A stretch of 64,000 nucleotides of DNA from Rhabdothermincola sediminis (GTDB lineage Bacteria > Actinomycetota > Acidimicrobiia > Acidimicrobiales > Acidimicrobilacustridaceae). How positions within the stretch are numbered: position 1 is the first letter of the stretch; each line of letters opens with the position of its first letter. The position numbers and the translations under genes were made by a program. The notes below the pieces were generated by a model. It was not told where the DNA came from and did not search any database. It was given only the letters and a program-made list of their open reading frames with translations. Location: NCBI RefSeq assembly GCF_014805525.1, contig NZ_JACFSZ010000001.1:1-64000 (forward strand). The letters are read 5' to 3'. Shown one piece after another: positions 27,899-37,754 of the stretch.

Positions 27899-28747
27899 GT
27901 GATCACGGACGTGGAGGGCGTCGAGGTCGGGCACTGGACCGACCCGGTGGCCCGCACCGGCTGCACGGTCGTGCTCTTCCCGCCGGGTACCGTCGCGTCG
28001 GGTGAGGTGCGCGGCGGCGCTCCCGCCACCCGCGAGTTCGCCCTGCTGGAACCGGAGCGGCTGGTGGATCGGATCGACGCCGTGGTGCTGTCGGGCGGTT
28101 CGGCCTTCGGGCTGGCAGCCGCCGACGGCGTCATGCGCTGGCTGGAGGCCCGCGGTCGTGGCTTCCCCACCGGCGGGGGGCCGGTGCCGATCGTGGTCGG
28201 CCTGTCGCTGTTCGACCTGCTCGTCGGCGACCCTTCCGTGCGTCCCGGCCCGGAGGAGGGGTACGCGGCGTGCGAGCAGGCGAGGTCGGGGACGATCGAG
28301 GTGGGTGCGGTCGGCGCGGGCACCGGCGCGACGATGGGCACGTGGCGGGGGCGGGACCACGCAAGGCCCGGAGGACTGGTCACGGCCACGGTGCGAGAGG
28401 GTGAGGTCGTCGTCTCGGCCTTGATCGCGGTCAACGCGTTCGGCGAGGCCGACGACGGGATGCTGAGCACCCGACTCGACCACCGATTCGCCGACGTCGG
28501 CGAAGGCAGCTTCGGGAACACGGTGATCGGCGTCGTGGCCACCAACGCCGCCCTCGACAAGCACGCATGCTCCGTCGTCGCGGGCGGTGCTCAGGACGGG
28601 ATTGCCCGAGCCGTGTTCCCGCCCCACACCCTGGTCGACGGCGATGCCGTGGTCGTGGCCGCGACCGGGGCGGTCGCAGCTTCGACCGAGCTCATCCGCA
28701 CCCTGGCGGTCCTCGCGGTAGAGCGCGCCATCCGCACGCTGGCCTGA
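27899..28747 (+). CDS. P1 family (S58, DmpA-like) peptidase
   Basis: 282 residues of the Ntn-like DmpA/P1 family, whose precursors cleave themselves into two chains. Recognised by VEVGHWTD at the N-terminus, VLSGGSAFGLAAADGVMRWL, VGAGTGATMG, and FGNTVIGVVATNA near 205-217, where T208 should be the new N-terminal nucleophile after N207-T208 cleavage. Characterised members are aminopeptidases for D-amino-acid or beta-peptides; the substrate here is unknown. Placement after alr makes a D-alanine link conceivable but unproven. Confidence 0.9.
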   Translation: MITDVEGVEVGHWTDPVARTGCTVVLFPPGTVASGEVRGGAPATREFALLEPERLVDRIDAVVLSGGSAFGLAAADGVMRWLEARGRGFPTGGGPVPIVVGLSLFDLLVGDPSVRPGPEEGYAACEQARSGTIEVGAVGAGTGATMGTWRGRDHARPGGLVTATVREGEVVVSALIAVNAFGEADDGMLSTRLDHRFADVGEGSFGNTVIGVVATNAALDKHACSVVAGGAQDGIARAVFPPHTLVDGDAVVVAATGAVAASTELIRTLAVLAVERAIRTLA

Positions 28748-28769
28748 CTCGGGATCGCCGAAGCAGCAG

Positions 28770-28775
28770 TAGCCT
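28770..28775 (+). promoter_or_regulatory. -10 box of the UDG-tsaEB-rimI-tsaD operon
   Basis: TAGCCT, 8 nt before the GTG start of the uracil-DNA glycosylase. Confidence 0.5.
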
Positions 28776-28783
28776 GATCGGCC

Positions 28784-29362
28784 GTGCCCACCGCCTTCGA
28801 AACCCTCCGCTACGAGGCGCTGTCGTGCACGGCGTGCAAGCTGGCGGGGCTCGGGCGGACGCAGGTGGTCTTCGGGATGGGCGACCCCGAGGCGCCGTTG
28901 ATGTTCGTGGGCGAGGGGCCGGGCGCCGAGGAGGATCGGCAGGGGCTCCCGTTCGTCGGTCGGTCGGGGAAGCTGCTCGATCAGCTCCTGGAGGAGGAGC
29001 TCGGCGTCACCCGCGATCGGGTCTACATCGCGAACGTGGTGAAGTGCCGCCCACCCGGCAACCGCGACCCCCAACCGGACGAGATCGCCGCCTGCCGGCC
29101 GTACCTCGAGCGCCAGATCGACCTGATCCGGCCCCAGGTCGTCGTCACCCTGGGCAAGTTCGCCGCCCAGCTCCTGCTCGGCACCACCGAAGGGGTCACC
29201 AGGCTGCGGGGCCGCTCCTTCCCCTTCCGTGACGGTGTGCTGATCCCGACCTTGCATCCGGCCTACGCGCTACGGGGTGGGGGAGCCCCCCTCGCCCAGA
29301 TGCGTGCCGACCTGGTCCGGGCGAAGCAAGCGCTCGCCGAGCGCGGGACCGTGCTCTCGTGA
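28784..29362 (+). CDS. uracil-DNA glycosylase, 4Fe-4S family 4
   Basis: 192 residues. Removes uracil from DNA. Iron-sulfur ligands C15, C18, C88 and C104 have the spacing of family-4 UDGs; motif 1 is [20 protein letters not shown] and motif 2 [10 protein letters not shown]. The stop overlaps tsaE by GTGA, putting it in the same operon as the tRNA t6A genes. Confidence 0.95.
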   Translation: MPTAFETLRYEALSCTACKLAGLGRTQVVFGMGDPEAPLMFVGEGPGAEEDRQGLPFVGRSGKLLDQLLEEELGVTRDRVYIANVVKCRPPGNRDPQPDEIAACRPYLERQIDLIRPQVVVTLGKFAAQLLLGTTEGVTRLRGRSFPFRDGVLIPTLHPAYALRGGGAPLAQMRADLVRAKQALAERGTVLS

Positions 29363-29874
29363 TCGTCGCCGCCACCCACAGCCCCGAGGAGACCAAGGCG
29401 CTGGCGGCGTCTGTCGCCGAGCTGACCCGAGCCGGCGACCTCATCCTCCTCGCCGGTGACCTCGGAGCCGGCAAGACGGCGTTCGCACAGGGCTTCGGGC
29501 GGGCGCTCGGCGTGGAGGAGAGCATCACCAGCCCCACCTTCACCCTTCACCGCCGCTACCGGGGGCGCCTGCCGCTCGACCACCTCGACGTGTACCGGCT
29601 CGAGCAGCTCGCCGAGGTCCTCGACATCGGCCTGCCCGAGCTCCTCGACGAGGGGGGTGTGATCCTCGTGGAATGGGGCGACGCCATCATCCCGGCCTTG
29701 CCGGCGGACTACCTGCAGATCCGCATCCGCTTCGGCGAGGGTGATGACGACCGGGTCTTCGAGCTGACCCCGGTCGGGGCGCGGTGGTCGGGCCGCAGCC
29801 GCGCCCTCGCTGCCGCCGTGCGCCGGTGGGTGCTCGAGGGCGACTCGGGCGGCGAGGGGGCGGCGCCGTGCTGA
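29359..29874 (+). CDS. tsaE: tRNA t6A biosynthesis ATPase TsaE
   Basis: 171 residues. Walker A GDLGAGKT (33-40), [12 protein letters not shown] switch and LDHLDVYRL plus VEWGD motifs define TsaE, the ATPase partner of TsaB-TsaD in threonylcarbamoyladenosine-37 synthesis. GTG start overlapping the UDG gene, and its end overlaps tsaB by a few bases. Confidence 0.96.
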   Translation: MIVAATHSPEETKALAASVAELTRAGDLILLAGDLGAGKTAFAQGFGRALGVEESITSPTFTLHRRYRGRLPLDHLDVYRLEQLAEVLDIGLPELLDEGGVILVEWGDAIIPALPADYLQIRIRFGEGDDDRVFELTPVGARWSGRSRALAAAVRRWVLEGDSGGEGAAPC

Positions 29875-30563
29875 TCCTGGGCATCGACACCGCCACCCCG
29901 CAGGTGAGCGTGGCGGTCGGGGGACACGAGGGGGTGTTGGCGTCCACCCAGTCGGCGCGGGGCCGCCAGCACACCGAGATCCTCGCACCCTCGATCGAGT
30001 TCACCTGCCGGCAAGCGCGCATCGAGCTCGCCGAGGTGAGCGTGGTCGCCGTCGACCTGGGTCCCGGCCTGTTCACCGGCTTGCGGGTGGGCATCGCTGC
30101 GGCCAAGGCCATGGCTCATGCCCTGCGGGTGCCGATGATCGGGGTCACGAGCCTGGACCTGGTGGCCTTCCCCGTTCGGTTCACCCCCCGCCTCATCGTC
30201 GCCACGATCGATGCCCGGCGGGGTGAGCTGTTCCACGCGTTCTACCGGCAGGTCCCCGGCGGGATGCAGCGCCTCACCGACTACCAGGTCGGCACGGCCG
30301 ACGACCTTGCCTCGGAGATCATGGCCAGCGGTGAAGAGTGCCTGCTCGTGGGCGACGGGGCGTTGCGGTACCGCGAAGTGTTCGAGGGGATGGCCCGGGT
30401 CGAGCTGGTCGACGAGGGGCTGGCGTACCCGTCGGCGACGTCGCTGGTGCAACTCGCACACCCGAGGGCTCTGCGTGAGGACTTCGTGCAGCCCTGGGAA
30501 CTGGCGCCGCTGTACCTGCGCAAGCCCGATGCCGAGGCGAACTGGTCCACGAGGAACGGGTGA
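29868..30563 (+). CDS. tsaB: tRNA t6A biosynthesis protein TsaB
   Basis: 231 residues, inactive ASKHA-fold partner of Tsa[18 protein letters not shown] start, GPGLFTGLRVGIAAAKAMA and the later TIDARRGELFHAFY. GTG 29868 chosen because it yields the conserved start and overlaps tsaE by only 7 nt. Confidence 0.95.
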   Translation: MLILGIDTATPQVSVAVGGHEGVLASTQSARGRQHTEILAPSIEFTCRQARIELAEVSVVAVDLGPGLFTGLRVGIAAAKAMAHALRVPMIGVTSLDLVAFPVRFTPRLIVATIDARRGELFHAFYRQVPGGMQRLTDYQVGTADDLASEIMASGEECLLVGDGALRYREVFEGMARVELVDEGLAYPSATSLVQLAHPRALREDFVQPWELAPLYLRKPDAEANWSTRNG

Positions 30564-30567
30564 GCGG

Positions 30568-31134
30568 GTGAGCGTGCCGGAAGCGAACGGTGCTGATCCC
30601 GCGGCGCTCGAGGTGCGGATCATGCCCATGCGGCGCCGCCACCTGCGGTCGGTGTTGCGGATCGAGAACCAGGTGGCGCACCGAGGCTGGTCGCTCGGGT
30701 TGTTCATGAGTGAGCTGGCGGCCCGCGATTGTCGCATCTACCTGGTCGCCAAGGTCGGGCCGGAGGTGGTTGGCTACGCAGGCGCGCTGCTCGCCGGTGA
30801 CGATGCCCACGTGACCACGATCTCGGTGGATCCCCGTTGGCAGGGCCGCCGGATCGCCACCCGGATGCTGCTCGTGCTGGCCCGCAAGGCCATCGAGCGG
30901 GGCGCGCAGGCCCTGACGTTGGAGGTGCGGGCGTCGAACGAGCCGGCGATCCAGCTGTACCGGCGCTTCGGCTTCGTGCCCGCGGGAATCCGGGCCAACT
31001 ACTACAGCGACCTCGGGGAGGACGCGCTGGTCATGTGGGCGAGTGACGTGCGGTCTGCCGACTACGCGCAGCGGCTGGCGGCGATCGAGGCCGGCCTGCC
31101 CACCGGGACCGAGATCGAGGAGGTCGGATGGTGA
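30568..31134 (+). CDS. rimI: RimI-type N-acetyltransferase
   Basis: 188 residues, GNAT fold: acetyl-CoA loop around VDPRWQGRRIATRML, then LEVRASNEPAIQLYRRFGFV and ANYYSD. RimI acetylates ribosomal S18 in E. coli; the actinobacterial orthologue between tsaB and tsaD may have wider targets. GTG 30568 chosen, 4 nt after tsaB; overlaps tsaD by 7 nt. Confidence 0.93.
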   Translation: MSVPEANGADPAALEVRIMPMRRRHLRSVLRIENQVAHRGWSLGLFMSELAARDCRIYLVAKVGPEVVGYAGALLAGDDAHVTTISVDPRWQGRRIATRMLLVLARKAIERGAQALTLEVRASNEPAIQLYRRFGFVPAGIRANYYSDLGEDALVMWASDVRSADYAQRLAAIEAGLPTGTEIEEVGW

Positions 31135-32156
31135 GCGAGTATGCGGATCGCGAGGGCCTACGCATCCTCGGAATCGAGACCTCCTGTGACGACACCGCGG
31201 CAGCGGTCGTGGTCGACGCCCGAGAGGTCCTCTCGTCGGTGGTGTCGAGCCAGGTCGACCTGCACGCCCGTTTCGGAGGCGTGGTGCCCGAGATCGCCAG
31301 CCGGGCCCACGTGGAGCTGCTGGTCCCCGTCATCGCCGGCGCGCTGGTCGAGGCGGGCATCACCGATGACCACCTCGATGCGGTGGGAGCGACGGTAGGC
31401 CCGGGTCTCATCGGTTCGCTGCTGGTCGGGGTGAGCGCCGCCAAGGCCCTCGCGCTGGTGTGGGGCGTGCCGTTCGTGGCCGTGAACCATCTCGAGGCCC
31501 ACCTGTACGCCGCGCTGCTCGAGGAGCCGGAGCTCGAGCTGCCGGTGGTGGTCCTGCTGGTGTCGGGCGGGCACACGATGCTGGTGCTGATGGAGGATCA
31601 CGGCCGCTACCGGGTGCTCGGTTCCACCATCGACGATGCGGCCGGAGAGGCGTTCGACAAGGTCGCCCGGTTCCTGGGGTTGGGCTACCCCGGGGGCCCG
31701 GCGATCGATCACCTGGCCATGCAGGGCGCGCCCGATGCGATCGCCTTCCCCCGTGCGATGCGGGACGAGGGCTACGATTTCTCCTTCAGCGGGCTCAAGA
31801 CCGCGGTGGTCAACCACGTCCGCAAGCACCCCGAGGTGAGCACCGCGGACGTGGCCGCCTCCTTTCAGGAGGCGGTGGTCGACGTGCTGGTCGCCAAGGC
31901 TCGCCGAGCGGCCCGGGAGGTGGGGGCCAGAGGGCTGGCCCTGGCCGGCGGCGTGGCCGCGAACTCGCAGTTGCGCGAGCGTGTGCTCGACGCCTGCGAG
32001 GAGGAGGGGCTGCACGCGTTCCTGCCCAGCCACTCGATGTGCACCGACAACGCGGCGATGGTGGCGGCCGCCGCGTGGTGGCGGCTGCGTTCCGAAGGGC
32101 CGTCCCCGCTCGACGTCGGTGCCGACCCGAACCTGCGGCTCCCCGACGTCTCCTGA
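31128..32156 (+). CDS. tsaD: tRNA N6-adenosine threonylcarbamoyltransferase TsaD
   Basis: 342 residues, catalytic subunit that transfers the threonylcarbamoyl group to A37. ILGIETSCDDTAAAVV start, metal-binding H121 and H125 in NHLEAHLYA, ATVGPGLIGSLLVGVSAAKA and LAGGVAANSQLR nucleotide-binding motifs and MCTDNAAM near the end with the third metal ligand. Closes the UDG-tsaE-tsaB-rimI-tsaD operon; in mycobacteria groES follows directly, here an insert of about 6 kb intervenes. Confidence 0.97.
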   Translation: MVSEYADREGLRILGIETSCDDTAAAVVVDAREVLSSVVSSQVDLHARFGGVVPEIASRAHVELLVPVIAGALVEAGITDDHLDAVGATVGPGLIGSLLVGVSAAKALALVWGVPFVAVNHLEAHLYAALLEEPELELPVVVLLVSGGHTMLVLMEDHGRYRVLGSTIDDAAGEAFDKVARFLGLGYPGGPAIDHLAMQGAPDAIAFPRAMRDEGYDFSFSGLKTAVVNHVRKHPEVSTADVAASFQEAVVDVLVAKARRAAREVGARGLALAGGVAANSQLRERVLDACEEEGLHAFLPSHSMCTDNAAMVAAAAWWRLRSEGPSPLDVGADPNLRLPDVS

Positions 32157-32418
32157 ACGAGCTGGGGGCGAGGATCGTCTTCGATGGTCGCGGCGTGTTG
32201 GCGGCGGTGCCGACCTGAGCGGGGATGTGCTGGGTGGTGGTGCGGCGCGGGCGGAGGTTGCCTCTGGAGCCGACCGGTGCCACGACGCCGTTGTCGGCGA
32301 GGCGCTGGAAGTAGCGCACCGAGAAGTATCGGGCGGACTCAAAACACTTCGGGTGTCGCGATCGTTTGCGGTTGGTGCCTGGTGATCGTATGGCGCGCAG
32401 CGACAGGGAGGTCGGGTG
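32157..32418. other. gene-free gap at the left edge of the accessory block
   Basis: 262 nt without a convincing gene. On the minus strand 32255-32345 reads SARYFSVRYFQRLADNGVV and on to VGSRGNLRPRR, which looks like a short helix-turn-helix-type fragment and could be the remnant of a lost gene. A weak promoter candidate (TTGCGG at 32366, TATGGC at 32389, 17-nt spacer) precedes the metalloprotease. Confidence 0.35.
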
Positions 32419-34625
32419 ATGGTCAGGTTCGGGCGGATGGTGGTCCGGGTTGCTGTGGCGGTGCTGCTGCTCGGGCCGCCGGCGGTGTCGGCGGGTCAGA
32501 CGGTTGCCCCCCCGTAGGGGCTGAGCGCCTGCTGGTGGCGGTGGGCCCGGACAGCACCGGGGTGGCTCGCCGGGAGTGGGGTGAGCCGGTGGTGCGGGCG
32601 AGGCCGATCCGTGACACTGCCGTGGGGTTCCGCCGGTCCCTGCTGGGTGGCGACGCGGAGGTGCGGTCGGCGCTGGGGGCGGGTGTTCCCGGTGAGCGGG
32701 TGGCGGTGCGTGGGCGCGCCGTGTCGCTGGAGTTGTTCGACGGGCAGGTGGTGGATCTGGTGCCGGTGGAGGTGACGGTCGACATGCCGCACCCGGTCAC
32801 CGAGGCGTCGGTTCCGGGGGTCAGCTGGATCGGTCCGGGCGAGCTGGACGGCGCGGTCGTGACGGCCGGGTTCTATGCGAGCGATCGGGCGGTGTTCGGT
32901 GGGATCACCTGGGCCGGTCACCATCTCCAGGTGCGTCAGGCCGGCGATGGTGGGCACGTGCTGCTCGAGGTGCGCCAGGTCGATGACGTGCACGGACACG
33001 GGCCCGGCACCCATGACGAGGATCCGGTGGTGCCTGGCGAGGATCCGGGTGGGTTCGACGATGCGCCGCCCGCTGGCCTGGATGGGGTGGAGGCCGGCGG
33101 TGCGGTGCAGCGCGGTCGGGCCGGGACCGCGACCACCGCGTTGGCCGGGGGACGGCCGCCGATGGCGACGCTGGCGGGGCTCGACGGGGCCAGCGACCCG
33201 CCGGTGATCGACATCCTGGTGCTGTACGCCAACGGCTCACCATCGAACATCCTCGAGGTGATCGGCTACCAGGCGACCATGATGAACGCGGCGCTGGCGA
33301 ACAGCGGCATGGGCACCCGGGTCAACATCACCGCCCGCGAGTACATCAACTACAACCAGCTTGCGACCCTAGGCGGTGACCGAGACAAGCTGAAGCAGGG
33401 GTTGGGGGGTTCCGGTTCGCTGAAGTCTGCCAAGTCTCTCCGGGACTTCTTCCGAGCCGACGTCGTCAGCCTTGTCGTGCCTAACAATGATGCAAACGGC
33501 GCGTTGGGAATCGCATACGTTCCCCAACGAAAGCCCGCGCCGCTGGATCAGTGGGCGCTGAACGTCTGGACCGTGCAAGGCACGGTTCAGCACTACTCGT
33601 TGGCGCACGAGGTCGGTCACAACCTGGGGGCGGGTCACTCCCCGGACGACGGCAACTCCGAGGAGCATCTGGGTGCGTACTCGTACAGCCGGGGCCATCG
33701 GGTGGCCGGAGGGGGCAGCACGGTGATGGTGGCGACACCCGGGTACTGCGGCCTACCACCGAACGACTGCCCGCTGCAGCTCCAGTACTCGAACCCGGGC
33801 ATCGGGTTCCTCAACCGCCCGTGGGTTCCGTCGGGGAGCTCGTCGGCGAACAACGCCTTGACGATCGACCAGTTGAACCCCGTCAGCGCCAACTATCGGC
33901 GGGCGGGGCCGTACAACGGTCTGTGGTCGGTGAGCGACGACCTCGACAACCAGGTCGAGATCTCGCTCACCTGGGGCGGGGCGTCCTCGGACATCGGCAT
34001 CGTGGGCGACTGGAACGGCGATGGCATCGACACCCCGGCGGTGTTCCGCCAAGCGACCGGCCAGTGGTTCGTCTCCAACTACTGGAACGGCTACCAGGAC
34101 GTCGGCAACTTCACCTGGGGTGGTGGCCCGGGTGACATCCCGTTGGCGGGCGACTGGGACGGCGACGGTGTGGACACGATCGGCATCTACCGGCTGGTCG
34201 ACGGCCTGGGCCAGTGGCACCGCAACGACCACCTCGATGGCACGACCGAGGCCATCAGCTACTTCGGCGGGACCGGCGACCGCCCGTTCGTACACGACTA
34301 CGACGGCAACGGCACGGACCGCCCCGGGGTGTTCCGACCCTGGCTGACCCAGACCAACTGGCACCTGGCCAACACCTGGGGCAGCTCGGCGAACGTCTAC
34401 TGCAGCTTCGGTGGTGGCGTCACCGATCTGCCGGTCGTCGGCCGCTGGCCGGGAGCGTCAGCGGACCGGATCGGCATCTACCGGGAAGGCACCTGGCACC
34501 TGCGCAACGGATGCAGCACCGGCACCGTCACCTACGTGACCGGGTTCGGCACGGCACTCGACCGCAACCCGTTCGTGGGCCGATTCACCAGCGGTTCCAT
34601 TGACACCCCCGGGAGGTTCCTGTGA
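32419..34625 (+). CDS. secreted metzincin-type metalloprotease with C-terminal repeats, 5' frameshift
   Basis: ATG 32419 begins a clear signal peptide (RMVVRVAVAVLLLGPPAVSA) but this frame ends at TAG 32515-32517, straight after a C7 run (32507-32513). The body continues in another frame to 34625. One extra C would join them into about 735 residues. The zinc motif HEVGHNLGAGH (33606-33638) with a later methionine (STVMVATPGYC) fits metzincins of the reprolysin type. After it come five repeats of about 50 residues carrying GDWNGDGIDTPAVFR-like calcium-loop motifs, a surface or adhesion module. Its stop overlaps the next secreted gene. Translation of the body alone would lack export, so the gene is off, phase-variable or affected by a sequence error. 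Confidence 0.8.
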
Positions 34626-35368
34626 ACACGACCTTGCGAACGGTCACGGCCACCGCCGTACTGGTAGCGGCGATTGCGCTCGCCGGGGCCGCGCCGGCCC
34701 AGGCAGGTGGCACGATCTCGGATGTCACGTTGAGCACCCTGTCGGGCCCACCCGGCACCGCGATCATCATCGAGAGCACCTGCGTGTTCGAAGGACACCC
34801 GGTTCCCCAGGTGCGTGCGTTCCTTCAAGACGCCGGCGAAGGTGGGGCTGCAGAGGCACCCAGCGGGCCCTCGGGACTCTCCCGGTACCAGTTGGTGGTC
34901 CCAATCGACACGGCGCCTGGTGACAAGCTGCTGCGCGTCCACTGCGCTCAGACCGAGGAGTTCACGTTCACGGTCACCGATGAGCCGCCGGTGACCTCAC
35001 CTCCGCCGTTGCTGGCCTTCTCGATCGGCCCGACATCTGGTCCGCCGGACACCGAGGTGGTCGTGTCGATCGACTGTCGCGACGTGGACGGTGCGCCGGC
35101 GACCCGAGCGGAGGTCGAGTTCCGCACGTTCGAGGCCCCGCCGCTCGTCGTGGAGACGGCACTGGACGCCGCCGGTACGGCAAGGCCCGTCATCGTCGTC
35201 CCGGACGTACGACGGCCATTCAGTCATGAGATTGCCGTCAATTGCTACTCAGGGAATGTGGGTGTCGCGACGGGTTTCACGTCGTTCGAGGTGACCGAAC
35301 CGGCGCCGACCACGACCACCACATCGCAACCGCGGCCCGCTACCACCTCCCCGAGGTTCACCGGATAA
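34622..35368 (+). CDS. secreted protein with two Ig-like repeats
   Basis: 248 residues, not recognised as a named family. Signal peptide with hydrophobic core VLVAAIALAGAAPAQA (15-30). Two related segments start at about 33 and 133 (LSGPPGTAIIIESTCVF and TSGPPDTEVVVSIDCRD), suggesting duplicated Ig/TIG-like beta domains each with a cysteine pair. A Pro/Thr-rich low-complexity tail (PTTTTTSQPRPATTSP) ends the protein. GTG start overlaps the metalloprotease stop (GTGA), so the two exported products are probably made together. Confidence 0.8.
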   Translation: MNTTLRTVTATAVLVAAIALAGAAPAQAGGTISDVTLSTLSGPPGTAIIIESTCVFEGHPVPQVRAFLQDAGEGGAAEAPSGPSGLSRYQLVVPIDTAPGDKLLRVHCAQTEEFTFTVTDEPPVTSPPPLLAFSIGPTSGPPDTEVVVSIDCRDVDGAPATRAEVEFRTFEAPPLVVETALDAAGTARPVIVVPDVRRPFSHEIAVNCYSGNVGVATGFTSFEVTEPAPTTTTTSQPRPATTSPRFTG

Positions 35369-35586
35369 GCAGCGGCGCACGCGCAGTCGCGGGGCCATCC
35401 GCGCCGAACTGTTCGTCGAAACCACCGGAGAACGGCGGAATCGGTGAACGGTTCAGTGCGCGCCGGGCGGGTTCTCGGGCGGCACCGTGGCGACGGTGAC
35501 CGGCGGGCACAGCCAGCGACGGCCGCGGGTCCACCCCGCTGCCGGTCCTACCATGAGCCGGCGCACGACCGAGCGGAGGCAACGCG
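35369..35586 (+). promoter_or_regulatory. intergenic region with aldehyde dehydrogenase promoter
   Basis: 218 nt without a gene. TACCAT at 35549-35554 is a candidate -10 box, and GCGGAGGCAA just before 35587 serves as Shine-Dalgarno for the next gene. Nothing else is recognisable. Confidence 0.35.
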
Positions 35587-37188
35587 ATGACCGTCACGAC
35601 CCGACCGACGCCCCCACGCACCGGCCCCCTCGGCCTCCCTCCCGGCCTGACCCCGGGGCTCGTCGGCGAGCTCACCCGGCTCGTGCCAGCCTCCGGGGAC
35701 GCCCCGGGGGTGGTCACCCGTGCCCCCTTCGACGGCACGGTGCTCGCCGAGCTGCCCCAGTGCGGTCCCGACGACGTGCGCGCCGCCGCCGAGCGCGCCC
35801 GCCAGGCCCAGCGACGCTGGGCGGCCACGCCGGTGAGACAGCGGGCGGCGGTCGCCCTGCGCCTGCACGACCTGGTCCTGGCCGAGCAGCGCCGGATCAT
35901 GGACCTGATCCAGGCCGAGAACGGCAAGGCCCGCCGGGACGCCTACCTCGAGGTGGCCGACATCGCCGTCACCTGCCGCTACTACGCGCGCCGTGCCCCC
36001 GCCCTGTTGCGCCCCCGGCGCCGCCGCGGGCTCGTCCCCGGCCTCACCGTCGCCCACGAGCACCACCACCCCAAGGGCGTGGTGACCGTGATCTCGCCGT
36101 GGAACTACCCGTTCAGCCTCGGGGTGGGCGACACCGTGCCAGCCCTGCTGGCGGGCAACGCCGTGCTCCAGAAGGCCGACAACCAGACCGCGCTCACCGC
36201 CCTCTACGGCCTGCAACTGGCCCACGAGGCCGGCCTGCCCGAGGACCTGTGGCAGATCGTGCTCGGACGCGGTGGCGTGATCGGCGACGCCCTGCTCGAC
36301 GAGGCCGACTTCCTGATGTTCACCGGCTCGACCGAGAGCGGCCGCGTGGTCGCCGCCGCTGCGGGGCGGCGACTCATCGACTGCTCCCTGGAGCTCGGCG
36401 GCAAGAACGCCATGCTGGTGCTCGACGACGCCGACCTGGACCGGGCGGTGGAGGGCGGCGTGCGGGCCTGCTTCTCGTCGAGTGGGCAGCTGTGCATCTC
36501 CGCCGAGCGCCTCTACGTGGCCGACCGGATCTACGACCGCTTCGTACCCCGCTTCGTCGAGGCCGTGCGCTCCCTGCCGATGGGTGCGGCCTACGACTTC
36601 CGCTACCGGATGGGCTCGCTCACCAACGCCGAGCAGCTCGAGGCGACCCGGCGCCACGTGGACGACGCCGTGGCGGCCGGTGCCACCGTGCTCACCGGCG
36701 GTCGGCATCGTTCCGACCTCGGCCCGTACTTCTTCGAGCCCACGGTGCTCACCGACGTGACCCCGCCGATGGCCTGCTTCGCCGAGGAGACCTTCGGTCC
36801 GGTGGTGTCGATCTACCGGGTCGCCGACGACGACGAGGCCGTGGCCCGCGCCAACGACAGCCGCTACGGGCTCAACGCCAGCGTGTGGACCCGGTCCGCC
36901 CGGCGGGGCACGGCGGTGGCCACCCGCCTGCGCGCCGGCACCGTCAACGTCAACGAGGCATACGCCGCCGCCTGGGGCAGCGTCGACGCCCCGATGGGCG
37001 GGATGGGCGACTCCGGTCTCGGGCGGCGTCACGGCGCGCACGGCCTGCTCAAGTACACCGAGGCCCAGACCGTTGCCCGCCAGCGGCTCGCGAACCTGGC
37101 TCCGCCGGTGGCGGCCCTCGGCGACGAGGGCTACGCAGCGGTGCTCACCGCGTCGCTGCGGGCGCTCAAGCGGATCGGCTGGCGATAG
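35587..37188 (+). CDS. NAD(P)-dependent succinate-semialdehyde-type aldehyde dehydrogenase
   Basis: 533 residues of the aldehyde dehydrogenase superfamily. SPWNYPFSLGVGD cofactor-binding segment, FTGSTESGRVVA, general-base E269 in LELGGKN and nucleophile C303 in SSSGQLCISAERLYV. The pattern and the long N-terminus resemble mycobacterial GabD2 (succinate-semialdehyde dehydrogenase); the exact aldehyde is not determined. Stand-alone in the accessory block, with no transaminase beside it. Confidence 0.88.
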   Translation: MTVTTRPTPPRTGPLGLPPGLTPGLVGELTRLVPASGDAPGVVTRAPFDGTVLAELPQCGPDDVRAAAERARQAQRRWAATPVRQRAAVALRLHDLVLAEQRRIMDLIQAENGKARRDAYLEVADIAVTCRYYARRAPALLRPRRRRGLVPGLTVAHEHHHPKGVVTVISPWNYPFSLGVGDTVPALLAGNAVLQKADNQTALTALYGLQLAHEAGLPEDLWQIVLGRGGVIGDALLDEADFLMFTGSTESGRVVAAAAGRRLIDCSLELGGKNAMLVLDDADLDRAVEGGVRACFSSSGQLCISAERLYVADRIYDRFVPRFVEAVRSLPMGAAYDFRYRMGSLTNAEQLEATRRHVDDAVAAGATVLTGGRHRSDLGPYFFEPTVLTDVTPPMACFAEETFGPVVSIYRVADDDEAVARANDSRYGLNASVWTRSARRGTAVATRLRAGTVNVNEAYAAAWGSVDAPMGGMGDSGLGRRHGAHGLLKYTEAQTVARQRLANLAPPVAALGDEGYAAVLTASLRALKRIGWR

Positions 37189-37221
37189 GGGTGGCAGCCC
37201 TCCCGGCTGGTAGACAGGGGG

Positions 37222-37749
37222 ATGCGCGATGACGACGCACCAGTGACGGTCGACGACAAGCTGGTGACGTGCCTGTGGTTCGATCATGGGCAAGCGCGCC
37301 GAGCCGCGGAGTTCTACGCCTCGACGTTCCCGCACAGCCACGTCGACGGCATCCGGTCAGCCCCGACCGACTACCCCGGTGGCTCGGCGGGTGACGAGCT
37401 CCTCGTGGAGTTCACCGTGCTGGGCCGACGTTTCGTCGGTCTCAACGGCGGCCCACAGTTCCGACCGAACGAGGCGGTCAGCTTCATGGTCGTGACCGAG
37501 GATCAGGCCGAGACCGACCGCTACTGGGACGCCCTCGTCGCCGAAGGAGGTCGGGAGAGCGAGTGCGGGTGGTGTTCCGATCAGTGGGGGTTCGCCTGGC
37601 AGATCACCCCGAGGGCACTGCTCGACGGGCTTGCCGATCCGGACCCGCTCGTCGCCGAGCGGGTGATGCGGGCGATGATGACGATGAGCCGGATCGACGT
37701 CGCGACGATCGAGGAGGCGAGACGGGGAAGCCACGCCCCTGGCGGGTGA
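37222..37749 (+). CDS. VOC-superfamily (PhnB-like) protein
   Basis: 175 residues with [60 protein letters not shown] and a C-terminal [17 protein letters not shown], the pattern of the family often mislabelled 3-demethylubiquinone methyltransferase. Members are glyoxalase-fold proteins of unclear substrate. Located between the aldehyde dehydrogenase and the SDR remnant. ATG 37222 used; a GTG at 37243 is possible. Confidence 0.88.
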   Translation: MRDDDAPVTVDDKLVTCLWFDHGQARRAAEFYASTFPHSHVDGIRSAPTDYPGGSAGDELLVEFTVLGRRFVGLNGGPQFRPNEAVSFMVVTEDQAETDRYWDALVAEGGRESECGWCSDQWGFAWQITPRALLDGLADPDPLVAERVMRAMMTMSRIDVATIEEARRGSHAPGG

Positions 37750-37754
37750 CGGGC

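Noticed and set aside
32184-32506. Upstream open frame that could serve as N-terminus of the metalloprotease without a frameshift
   Set aside because: No signal peptide, no Shine-Dalgarno, low-complexity Gly/Ala/Arg sequence; the signal peptide in the other frame is far better.
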